This document shows positions 1 through 5,637 of a stretch of DNA of 5,637 nucleotides, piece by piece. A model generated the notes under the pieces. That model was not told where the DNA came from, did not search any database, and saw only the letters and a list, made by a program, of their open reading frames with translations. The DNA comes from Candidatus Eiseniibacteriota bacterium (GTDB lineage Bacteria; Eisenbacteria; RBG-16-71-46): contig JAIOPA010000407.1 in assembly GCA_021414165.1 (NCBI GenBank), positions 1-5,637 of the forward strand, written 5' to 3'. A program made the translations under genes and the position numbers. Each line of letters starts with the position of its first letter. Positions within the stretch are counted from its first letter, which is position 1.

Positions 1-431
1 CCGTGCTCTTCCCGGGACCCGGGGGCCGCCCGATGAGCATGCTCATCTGCTTCGAGTCGATCTTCCCCGAGCTCGCCCGCGCCGATGTGCGCGCCGGATC
101 ACGGTTGCTCGTCAACATCACGAACGACGAGTGGTTCGGCAATGGTGCTGCGCTCGTGCAGCACGCCGCCATGGCACCGTTCCGTGCGGTCGAGAACCGG
201 GTGCCGATCGCGCGCTGTGCGAACACGGGCCTCACCCAGATGATCGACGCCTATGGGGTGATCACCGCCGTGTTGCCGGTGTTCGAGCCGCGCGTGCTCG
301 TGGCCCCGCTGCCCGCGGCGGGTGCACTCACGCCCTGGACGCGATTCGGCGACTGGTGCGCGCGGCTCGCACTGGTGTTGGCCGCCGTGCTGGTGTGGGC
401 CCCGTGGCGCGTGCGGCGCGACCGCGCCTGA
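1..431 (+). CDS. lnt: Apolipoprotein N-acyltransferase, C-terminal part (5' end outside window)
   Basis: Lnt is an inner-membrane enzyme that adds the third acyl chain to the N-terminal cysteine of lipoproteins, using phospholipid as donor. Only the last 142 codons are visible, with codons in frame from base 3 and a TGA stop at 429-431. The nitrilase-like domain is recognisable. The motif MLICFESIFPE carries the expected catalytic Cys (codon 48-50) and the following conserved Glu. NDEWFG follows, with its conserved Trp at 132-134, then QHAAMAPFRAVENRVPIARCANTG split over adjacent segments, which matches the E. coli Lnt C-terminal pattern. The residue after the Cys is Phe where E. coli has Tyr. 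A hydrophobic stretch at visible residues about 118-135 is the last membrane helix, followed by a short Arg-rich cytoplasmic tail (RVRRDRA). The catalytic Glu and Lys lie upstream of the window. The identification is firm; the full length cannot be seen. Confidence 0.93.
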   Translation, partial: VLFPGPGGRPMSMLICFESIFPELARADVRAGSRLLVNITNDEWFGNGAALVQHAAMAPFRAVENRVPIARCANTGLTQMIDAYGVITAVLPVFEPRVLVAPLPAAGALTPWTRFGDWCARLALVLAAVLVWAPWRVRRDRA

Positions 432-503
432 ACGTGGCGCTTGCGGCGCACCTGAACGTGGCGCCAGCGGCGCACCTGAACTTTGACGCGCCGCAGCGGC
501 GCG
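427..503. repeat. 24-bp tandem repeat across the lnt stop codon, two near-perfect copies plus a degenerate third
   Basis: Copies at 427-450 and 451-474 differ at only two adjacent positions (22 of 24 identical). Each begins CCTGAACGTGGCGC and ends GCGGCGCA. A third, diverged copy starts with CCTGAAC at 475 and ends in CAGCGGCGC near 502, with a few extra bases inside. The unit is a multiple of three, so the lnt stop TGA at 429-431 is repeated in the same frame at 453-455 and 477-479. The third copy supplies the -35 box and spacer of the putative asd promoter. The repeat is directly visible; its function is unknown. Confidence 0.8.
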
Positions 504-511
504 GCTAGATT
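483..511 (+). promoter_or_regulatory. Putative sigma70-type promoter for the asd-purL operon
   Basis: TTGACG at 483-488 (5 of 6 to the -35 consensus) is separated by exactly 17 bp from TAGATT at 506-511 (4 of 6, with the key T, A and final T of the -10 box kept). Transcription would begin around 517-520, giving a leader of about 110 nt before the asd GTG. It is the only good pair I see in the lnt-asd gap and lies where an operon promoter is expected. Its A/T-rich boxes stand out in G+C-rich DNA. No start site has been mapped. Confidence 0.65.
487..503. repeat. Perfect inverted repeat inside the promoter spacer
   Basis: CGCGCCGC (487-494) and GCGGCGCG (496-503) are exact reverse complements around a single central A at 495. 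The palindrome overlaps the last two bases of the -35 box and nearly fills the 17-bp spacer. In DNA it could be an operator for a dimeric regulator. In readthrough RNA from lnt it would fold into a stem of about 7 bp with a 3-nt loop. No U-tract follows, so it is not a canonical intrinsic terminator. G+C-rich DNA produces such palindromes easily, so chance is a real alternative. Confidence 0.5.
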
Positions 512-517
512 CACGCT

Positions 518-629
518 TTCCACCGAGCCACCGCGCGTTCCACGACGGAGTGATCCTTCCTGTGTCGCCGGTTCCGCCGGAACTCCAAGGACCTATCCGC
601 GCCGAGACGCGGAGAACCGGGGGTCAAGC
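518..629 (+). promoter_or_regulatory. asd mRNA leader with two small hairpins
   Basis: This is the predicted untranslated leader between the promoter and the asd start. It can form GTTCC-GCC-GGAAC (571-583) and TCCGCG-CCGAGA-CGCGGA (596-613). The second stem includes the GGA of a GGAG at 611-614, a distant ribosome-binding candidate 15 nt before the start. The G-run at 619-623, 6 nt before GTG, stays free and is the likelier binding site. I recognise no known riboswitch; in particular no lysine riboswitch fold is apparent, and the leader is short for one. No U-run follows either hairpin, so classical attenuation is not supported. Confidence 0.35.
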
Positions 630-1646
630 GTGAGTCGTACGGTCGCCATCCTTGGCGCCACCGGCATGGTCGGACGGACCATGCTGTCGATCCTCGAGCA
701 GCGAGCGTTCCCGCTCGATGACCTGCGCCTGCTCGCCAGCGAGCGTTCGGCTGACCGCGTCGTGCGTTTCCGCGATCGCGACGTCGCCGTGCAGCCGGTC
801 TCCGAGCGCGCATTCGATGGGGTCTCGATCGCGTTGTTCGCCACATCGGCCGAGTTGTCGCGCCAGTGGGCGCCCATCGCCCAGGCCGCCGGGGCGGTCG
901 TGGTCGACAACTCGAGCGCGTTCCGCATGGAACCGAACGTGCCGCTCGTGGTGCCCGAGGTGAACGGTGCCGAGCTCGAGCGCCGGCCCACGCTCATCGC
1001 GAACGCCAACTGTGTGGCGATCCCGCTCGTCATGACGCTGCAGCCGCTGCGCGCACTCGCGACGCTGCAGAAGGTCGTGGTGTCGAGCTATCAGTCGGTC
1101 TCCGGCGCGGGCGCCGAGGCGCTGGATGAACTCGAGCGTGGCGTGCGTGCCGGGCTCGATGGTCCGCCACCGCCGCGGACCGATGGCCGGCCGGCGTTCG
1201 CGTACAACGTGCTGCCGCACATCGACAAGTTCGACGCCGAGGGTTGGACGGGCGAGGAGCGCAAGATCATCAACGAGACGCGCCGCATGCTCGACCTGCC
1301 GGCGCTGGCCGTCACGCCCACGAGCGTGCGCGTGCCGGTGCGCGTCGGGCACTCGGCTGCGGTCGTGGCCACGTTCGACCGTCCGCTCGAGCCCGAGGAC
1401 GCCCGCGCGGCCTGGCGGCGCGCGCCCGGCGTGCGCGTGGTCGACGATCCGGCCACCGAGCGCTACCCGACGCCGCTCGAGGCCGCGGGCCTCGACGACG
1501 TGCTGGTGGGGCGCACGCGGCGCGATCCGTCCGATGCGAACGCGCTGGTGTGGTTCCTTGCCTCGGACAATCTCCGGAAGGGCGCCGCGTTGAACGCCGT
1601 GCAGATCGCCGAGCGGATCGCGGCGGGTGCGGCCACGACGCGGTGA
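630..1646 (+). CDS. asd: Aspartate-semialdehyde dehydrogenase
   Basis: This cytosolic enzyme reduces aspartyl-4-phosphate with NADPH to aspartate semialdehyde, the branch point to diaminopimelate/lysine, threonine and methionine. The GTG at 630 gives 338 residues, normal for the family, and places the NADP-binding GATGMVG at residues 9-15. The frame remains open upstream, but the only upstream start in reach is a TTG at 483 that is part of the -35 box. The catalytic Cys128 lies in NANCVAIP, and the active-site Gln155 in SYQSVSGAG. EERK (209-212) and Arg234/Arg238 with His241 (RVPVRVGH) match the substrate-binding E-x-K and R-x6-H pattern. The context around the Cys is unusual: PNCST is the common form. 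The last bases overlap the truA start as GTGA. It is the first gene of the apparent operon. Identification is secure. Confidence 0.95.
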   Translation: MSRTVAILGATGMVGRTMLSILEQRAFPLDDLRLLASERSADRVVRFRDRDVAVQPVSERAFDGVSIALFATSAELSRQWAPIAQAAGAVVVDNSSAFRMEPNVPLVVPEVNGAELERRPTLIANANCVAIPLVMTLQPLRALATLQKVVVSSYQSVSGAGAEALDELERGVRAGLDGPPPPRTDGRPAFAYNVLPHIDKFDAEGWTGEERKIINETRRMLDLPALAVTPTSVRVPVRVGHSAAVVATFDRPLEPEDARAAWRRAPGVRVVDDPATERYPTPLEAAGLDDVLVGRTRRDPSDANALVWFLASDNLRKGAALNAVQIAERIAAGAATTR

Positions 1647-2422
1647 GTGACGCACGCACGTTCCGATTGACGGTGGCGTACGACGGCACCGCGTTCTTCG
1701 GCTGGCAGAAGCAGCCCGATGTGCGCACGGTGCAGGGTGAACTGGAGGCGGCATTGTCGCGGGCGTTGGGTGGCGTCATCAAGACGGCGGGAGCGGGCCG
1801 GACCGATACCGGCGTGCATGCGCGCGGTCAGGTGTCGTCGTTCGTGCACGACACGACCATGCCGGCGCGTGCGCTGCCGCACGTCGTGAATCCGTTACTT
1901 CCCGCCGACATGCGCATCATGGACGCGGTCGAGGCCGCGCCGCGGTTCCACGCGCGCCACTCCGCGATCGGCCGGCGCTACGAATACCGCGTGCTCACCC
2001 GGCCCGATCTGTTGCGCGACCGCACGTCGTGGACGCCGCTGTCGGCGCCACCGCTCGAGTTGCTGCAGCAGGCGTGCACGCCACTCCGGGGCGTGCAGGA
2101 TTACTCGGCGTTCGCGTCGACCGGCAGCGAATCGGCCGATCCGGTGTTCGGGTTGCATCTGGCGCGTTGGCGCGAGGCCGAGGGTGGCTACGCATTCGAT
2201 GTGATCGCGCATCACTTCCTGTATCACATGGTCCGCAATCTCGTGGGCACCGCGTTCGCGGCCGCGAAGCAGGCCGACCCGGCGGCGCACATGCGTGCGG
2301 TGCTCGAGTCGCGCGATCGCCGGCGCGCCGGGCAGACCGTGCCGCCCAAGGGGCTGTCGCTGGAAGAGGTCTATTACGAAGGGGAGCCCGTGCCATGGGC
2401 CGCCCCCGGGGAGGTCGCATGA
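1643..2422 (+). CDS. truA: tRNA pseudouridine(38-40) synthase TruA
   Basis: TruA isomerises uridines 38, 39 and 40 in the anticodon stem-loop of tRNAs to pseudouridine. The GTG at 1643 overlaps the asd stop by 4 bp and yields 259 residues, the usual size. The protein opens with RLTVAYDGTAFFGWQ (residues 8-22), a TruA hallmark. GAGRTDTGVHARGQ holds the catalytic Asp55. GRRYEYRVL, DYSAFAS and the C-terminal HHFLYHMVRNLVGT motif complete the family pattern. No strong Shine-Dalgarno sequence precedes the start, so translation probably depends on ribosomes finishing asd. The frame is open far upstream into asd, but that part is an Arg/Ala-rich shadow of the asd frame and is not TruA. All expected motifs are present, so the enzyme should be functional. 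Confidence 0.96.
   Translation: MSDARTFRLTVAYDGTAFFGWQKQPDVRTVQGELEAALSRALGGVIKTAGAGRTDTGVHARGQVSSFVHDTTMPARALPHVVNPLLPADMRIMDAVEAAPRFHARHSAIGRRYEYRVLTRPDLLRDRTSWTPLSAPPLELLQQACTPLRGVQDYSAFASTGSESADPVFGLHLARWREAEGGYAFDVIAHHFLYHMVRNLVGTAFAAAKQADPAAHMRAVLESRDRRRAGQTVPPKGLSLEEVYYEGEPVPWAAPGEVA
2408..2414 (+). promoter_or_regulatory. Ribosome binding site for the htrA-like gene
   Basis: GGGGAGG lies 4 nt before the ATG at 2419 and inside the last codons of truA. It fixes this ATG as the start in a frame that is open from well upstream, and it allows the protease to be initiated independently as well as by coupling through the ATGA overlap. Confidence 0.7.
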
Positions 2423-3561
2423 AACGCTGGTGGCCGACCGTGTTGTTCGGATGCGGGATCCTGTTGGGCGTCATGGTCACGGCTGGCGTGCTGCGCAGCG
2501 GGCCGCGGGGGACAGGCAAGTTGTCGGCGTCCTCGCTGCCCGAGTCACGCCGCAGCGCCATCGTGACCGCGGCACAGCGCGTGAGCCCGGCGGTCGTCAC
2601 GGTGAGCGTGGTCACCACGCGCACCGTGCGTGCCGATCCGTTCGGCGGGCTCGGCATGCGAGACGAGTTCTTCGACCGCTTCTTCCCGCCGAGCGTGTAC
2701 CAGGAGAAGGTGCCGGGGTTGGGCTCGGGTGTCATCGTGGACGGCAGTGGGGTGGTGGTCACGAACTCGCATGTGATCCGCAATGCCGATGAGATCAAGG
2801 TCAACCTGCCCGACGGCCGGCATTTTGAGGCGCGACTGCTCGGGGATTCGCCCATCTACGACCTCGCGGTGCTCAAGATCGAGGGCGACAAGCTGCCGGT
2901 GGCCCCGTTGGGCAACAGCGACTCGCTCGTGGTGGGGGAGTGGGCGATCGCGATCGGCAATCCGTTCGGGTATCTCATCTCGGATTCGCAGCCCACGGTC
3001 ACGGCCAGCGTGGTCAGTGCCACGCGGCGCGACATCAAGGCCGAGGCCACGCCATCGGGCATGTACAAGAACATGATCCAGACCGATGCCGCGATCAATC
3101 CCGGCAACTCCGGCGGTGCGCTGGTCAACGCCGACGGCCAGGTGATCGGCATCAACGCGTTCATCTTCACGAGCGGCGGTGGCTCGATCGGGCTGGGCTT
3201 CGCGATCCCGATCAACCTGGCCAAGCGCGTGCTGGCCGAGGTCGCGCGCTATGGCCGCGTGCGCGTGGCGTGGCCCGGCATGACCGTGCAGTTGGTCACC
3301 GAGGGCATCGCGCGCCGGCTGGGTTGGGCCGAGGCCGGCGGCCTCGTGGTCTCGGGGATCGATCGCGGCGGCCCTGCCGATCGCGCCGGACTGCGTCCGC
3401 TCGACCGCATCCGCAAGGTGAACGGCCGTGTGACGAACGATGTGGAGGACGCGCAGAGCAGCATCTACGGCGCGCAGGTCGGGGACCAACTCACGCTCGA
3501 GGTCGAGCGCGACGGCAAGCTCCGTACGGTCCAGGTGACGCTCGAGGAGGCACCGCGCTGA
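2419..3561 (+). CDS. Membrane-anchored HtrA/DegS-like trypsin-type serine protease with one PDZ domain
   Basis: This is a predicted periplasmic quality-control protease of 380 residues tethered to the inner membrane. The N-terminus MKRWW followed by a hydrophobic stretch (about 6-25) is a signal anchor. The S1C protease domain spans about residues 50-270, with the triad His118 (TNSHVI), Asp148 (YDLAVLKI) and Ser231 (NPGNSGG), all intact. TDAAINPGNSGG and GLGFAIPI are diagnostic. A single PDZ domain covers about 280-377 (GLVVSGIDRGGPADRAGL, then DRIRKVNG). Anchor plus protease plus one PDZ is the DegS layout; DegP/DegQ have two PDZ domains and a cleaved signal. Whether it starts a sigma-E-type cascade like DegS or degrades misfolded proteins cannot be told, since no anti-sigma factor is nearby. 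The expected Y/W-L-G-I/V region before the PDZ reads WPGM (285-288). The ATG overlaps the truA stop by ATGA. Confidence 0.93.
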   Translation: MKRWWPTVLFGCGILLGVMVTAGVLRSGPRGTGKLSASSLPESRRSAIVTAAQRVSPAVVTVSVVTTRTVRADPFGGLGMRDEFFDRFFPPSVYQEKVPGLGSGVIVDGSGVVVTNSHVIRNADEIKVNLPDGRHFEARLLGDSPIYDLAVLKIEGDKLPVAPLGNSDSLVVGEWAIAIGNPFGYLISDSQPTVTASVVSATRRDIKAEATPSGMYKNMIQTDAAINPGNSGGALVNADGQVIGINAFIFTSGGGSIGLGFAIPINLAKRVLAEVARYGRVRVAWPGMTVQLVTEGIARRLGWAEAGGLVVSGIDRGGPADRAGLRPLDRIRKVNGRVTNDVEDAQSSIYGAQVGDQLTLEVERDGKLRTVQVTLEEAPR

Positions 3562-3562
3562 G

Positions 3563-4864
3563 ATGATCGAACGCTATGTGAGACCCGAGATGGCTGCGGT
3601 CTGGAGCGATGACCGCCGGTTGGCACTGTGGCTCGACGTGGAGCTGGCCGCCACGCTCGTGCGTGAGCAGCGCGGCGAGGTGCCCGCGGGCACCGTGGCG
3701 CGGATCCGTTCGCGTGCGCGCATCGATGTCGCGCGCATGCTCGAGATCGAGGCCGAGGTGCATCACGATGTGATCGCGTTCCTGAGCATGGTCTCGGAGA
3801 CCGCGGGCGACGACGCGCGCCATCTGCATACCGGCATGACCTCGTCGGACCTGGTCGATACCGCGCTGGCCTGCCAGATCCAGGACGCCGGCCGCGTGCT
3901 CGTGGGCGAGGTGGGCCGCCTGCGCCGCGCGGCCTGGACGTTGGCGCAGCGCCATCGCCGCACGCCCATGGTGGGCCGCTCGCACGGCGTGCACGGCGAG
4001 CCGATCACGTTCGGGCTCAAGGTGCTGTTGTGGTCCGAGGAACTGGGCCGTGGGCTCGACCGGCTGCAGGCCGGACTCGAGGGCTGCGCGGTCGGCAAGT
4101 ACTCGGGCGCCATGGGCACGCTCGCACATCTCGATGCCGAGTTGGAGACGCTCGCGTTGGAGTCGCTCGGGCTCGATGCCGAGCCGGTCGCCAACCAGGT
4201 CGTGCAGCGCGACCGGCACGCCGCATTGCTCTGCAGCATCGCGGTGCTGGGTGGCACCATGGACAAGATCGCCACCGAGATCCGGCATCTCATGCGCACC
4301 GAGGTGCGCGAGGCCGAGGAGCCGTTCCGCGAGAAGCAGAAGGGTTCGTCGGCCATGCCGCACAAGCGCAATCCGGTGCGCTGCGAGCGCGTCTCGGGGC
4401 TCGCGCGGTTGCTGCGCGGCTACGCGGTGGCCGCACTCGAGAACCAGCCGCTGTGGCACGAGCGCGACATCAGCCATTCGTCGGTCGAACGCGTGATCCT
4501 GCCGGATGCGTTCCAACTCACGCACTTCATGGCGCATGACCTGGCCGGCGTGCTCGAGGGCCTGGTGGTGCATGAGGCCCGCATGCTCGCGAACCTCGAG
4601 GCCGGTGGCGGCCTCGTGCATTCGCAGCGCGTGCTGCTGGCGCTCACGGCGTCGGGCCTCGCGCGCGATGAGGCGTACCGTGTGGTGCAGCGCCACGCGC
4701 TCGCTGCGGCCGACGGCGGCAAGCCGTTCCGCGATGCGCTCGCGGCGGATCCCGTGGTGACCGAGCGGCTCGATGCCGAGCGGTTGGCGTCCTGCTTCGA
4801 ACTGTCCCATCACCTGCGCAGCGTCGACACGATCTTCGCGCGCGCCGAGGAGCCCCGCGGATGA
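3563..4864 (+). CDS. purB: Adenylosuccinate lyase
   Basis: PurB acts twice in purine synthesis. It splits SAICAR to AICAR and adenylosuccinate to AMP, releasing fumarate each time. The protein has 433 residues, typical of the Bacillus-type short form, and begins MIERYVRPEM like B. subtilis PurB. The fumarase/ASL-superfamily signature GSSAMPHKRNP is at 261-271, with the catalytic-loop Ser at 263. Active-site histidines fall at His68 (HHDVIAF), His89 (HTGMTSSD) and His141 (GRSHGVHGEP), close to the B. subtilis numbering. LWHERDISHSSVER is also characteristic. The ATG comes one base after the htrA stop (TGAGATG), with GAGGAGG at 3544-3550 twelve nt upstream, slightly far, so coupling is likely. 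The stop overlaps purL. Identification is essentially certain. Confidence 0.97.
   Translation: MIERYVRPEMAAVWSDDRRLALWLDVELAATLVREQRGEVPAGTVARIRSRARIDVARMLEIEAEVHHDVIAFLSMVSETAGDDARHLHTGMTSSDLVDTALACQIQDAGRVLVGEVGRLRRAAWTLAQRHRRTPMVGRSHGVHGEPITFGLKVLLWSEELGRGLDRLQAGLEGCAVGKYSGAMGTLAHLDAELETLALESLGLDAEPVANQVVQRDRHAALLCSIAVLGGTMDKIATEIRHLMRTEVREAEEPFREKQKGSSAMPHKRNPVRCERVSGLARLLRGYAVAALENQPLWHERDISHSSVERVILPDAFQLTHFMAHDLAGVLEGLVVHEARMLANLEAGGGLVHSQRVLLALTASGLARDEAYRVVQRHALAAADGGKPFRDALAADPVVTERLDAERLASCFELSHHLRSVDTIFARAEEPRG
4847..4852 (+). promoter_or_regulatory. Ribosome binding site for purL
   Basis: GAGGAG inside the 3' end of purB lies 8 nt before the ATG at 4861, ideal spacing. It supports that ATG, which overlaps the purB stop as ATGA, as the purL start. 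Confidence 0.7.
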
Positions 4865-5637
4865 CGTTGACCGCTGCCAGTACCCCGGCCTGGACCGAAG
4901 CCGAACTCGCCGATCCGGCGGCCGTCTCGAGCGCGCTCAAGCGCCGCGGCGTGTCGTTGGATGCCGAGGAGGTGGTGCTGCTCACGAAGTTGCTCGGGCG
5001 CGCACCGCGTTGGGCCGAGGCGGTGCTATTCGGCATCCTGTGGAGCGAGCACTGCTCGTACAAGAGCACGCGGCATCTGCTCAAGCGGCTGCCCACGCAG
5101 GCGCCGCAGGTCGTGATCGGGCCCGGCGAGGACGCCGGCGTGGTGTCGCTGCCGGCACCGTGCGATGACCTCGTGCTCGTGCTGGGCCACGAGAGCCACA
5201 ACCACCCGAGCCAGGTGCTGCCGGTCGAGGGCGCGGCGACGGGCGTGGGTGGCATCGTGCGCGACATCGTGTGCATGGGCGCCGAGGTCGTGGGCGCGCT
5301 CGACAGTCTGCGCTTCGGTGACCCGCATTCGGGCGTGCATGCGCGCGACGTGCTGCGCGGCGTGGTCGAGGGCGTGGCGTCCTACGGCAATGCGCTCGGC
5401 GTGCCGAACCTGGGCGGCGACACGGTGTTCGATGCGGGCTATGACACCAACTGCCTCGTGAACGCCATGGCGGTCGGCATCGGGCCCGCGAACGGCGTGA
5501 TCCGCAGCCGCGTGCCCGAGGGCCCGGGGCCGTGGGCGTTCGTCCTGATCGGTAAGCCGACCGACGAGAGTGGCTTTGGCGGTGCGGCGTTCGCGTCGGG
5601 TGAGTTGGGGCAGGAGGACCAGCGCGGTGCCGTGCAG
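4861..5637 (+). CDS. purL: Phosphoribosylformylglycinamidine synthase subunit PurL, N-terminal part (3' end outside window)
   Basis: Small-type PurL uses ATP and ammonia supplied by PurQ, with PurS as bridge, to turn FGAR into FGAM, the fourth step of purine synthesis. The frame is open from ATG 4861 to the window edge, giving 259 codons with no stop. The N-terminal ATP-binding half is seen: WSEHCSYKST at 61-70 with the conserved His64; GHESHNHPS at 109-117 with Glu111 (metal ligand) and His113; EGAATGVGGIVRD at 123-135 ending in Asp135; SLRFGD; GNALGVPNLGGDTVFD; NAMAVG; and a GAAFAS element near 201-206. The short lead before WSEHC, with no long N-terminal PurS-like domain, marks the small subunit form rather than the roughly 1300-residue fused enzyme. 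The stretch after HNHPS reads QVLPVEGAATG rather than the B. subtilis ALEPYQGAATG. purS and purQ are not upstream and must lie downstream or elsewhere. The gene is coupled to purB by the ATGA overlap. Confidence 0.95.
   Translation, partial: MTLTAASTPAWTEAELADPAAVSSALKRRGVSLDAEEVVLLTKLLGRAPRWAEAVLFGILWSEHCSYKSTRHLLKRLPTQAPQVVIGPGEDAGVVSLPAPCDDLVLVLGHESHNHPSQVLPVEGAATGVGGIVRDIVCMGAEVVGALDSLRFGDPHSGVHARDVLRGVVEGVASYGNALGVPNLGGDTVFDAGYDTNCLVNAMAVGIGPANGVIRSRVPEGPGPWAFVLIGKPTDESGFGGAAFASGELGQEDQRGAVQ

Noticed and set aside
131..508. Frame containing a repeated Leu-Asn-Val-Ala peptide at its end
   Set aside because: The peptide repeat is only the 24-bp DNA repeat read through in another frame. 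Upstream it is an Arg-rich shadow of lnt.
432..511. Intrinsic terminator for lnt
   Set aside because: Inverted repeats are present (TGGCGCCA at 459-466 and the one at 487-503), but no T-run follows either. Rho-dependent ending or readthrough cannot be excluded.
483..629. N-terminal extension of asd from a TTG at 483
   Set aside because: The TTG is the -35 box, the 49 extra residues resemble nothing in Asd, and the GTG at 630 gives the standard N-terminus just before the NADP-binding motif.
624..1754. 376-codon open frame on the minus strand opposite asd
   Set aside because: It is an Arg/His-rich antisense shadow of asd that runs into truA, with no recognisable motif.
2443..2454. Possible lipoprotein signal (LFGC, Cys12) in the htrA-like protein
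   Set aside because: The Phe at -2 does not fit the lipobox, and the hydrophobic stretch before the Cys is too short; it continues well past it as a membrane anchor.
2545..3489. 314-codon open frame on the minus strand opposite the htrA-like gene
   Set aside because: It is an antisense shadow of a gene with a complete catalytic triad; its composition is unlike a real protein.
3491..4813. 440-codon open frame on the minus strand opposite purB
   Set aside because: It is a complement shadow of purB. High G+C leaves antisense frames free of stops, the translation is His/Arg/Leu-rich with no domain, and the + strand gene is certain.
1..5637. CRISPR array, tRNA/rRNA, insertion sequence, integron or phage elements
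   Set aside because: No spaced direct repeats, tRNA-like folds, transposase or integrase motifs or terminal inverted repeats were seen. Nearly all the window is accounted for by housekeeping genes.

Overview
This is a G+C-rich, tightly packed chromosomal window with every supported gene on the + strand. From left to right it holds the 3' end of lnt (apolipoprotein N-acyltransferase), a roughly 200-bp intergenic region with tandem repeats and a good promoter candidate, then asd, truA, a DegS-like htrA protease gene, purB, and the 5' part of purL, which runs off the right edge. I see no tRNA, rRNA, CRISPR array, insertion sequence or phage gene.

The organism is a Gram-negative-type bacterium. 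Lnt finishes lipoproteins bound for an outer membrane, and the HtrA protein has a single N-terminal membrane anchor like periplasmic proteases of diderms. The strong G/C preference at third codon positions, the use of GTG starts and a TTGAC-N17-TAxAxT promoter in G+C-rich DNA fit Gemmatimonadota, among other groups. That placement is a guess from general style and was not tested.

The five genes from asd to purL look like one transcription unit driven from the promoter at 483-511. Each junction is translationally tight: asd/truA overlap by GTGA, truA/htrA by ATGA, purB starts one base after the htrA stop, and purB/purL overlap by ATGA. The unit combines the aspartate pathway (Lys, Thr, Met and diaminopimelate), tRNA pseudouridylation, envelope protein quality control and two steps of purine synthesis. 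These share a demand for growth rather than a single pathway.

No new biological system is evident in the genes, which all belong to well-known families with intact catalytic residues where these can be seen. The least explained DNA is the lnt-asd intergenic region. It has a 24-bp tandem repeat that begins across the lnt stop codon, a perfect inverted repeat filling the promoter spacer, and an asd leader with two small hairpins and a marginal 27-codon reading frame.
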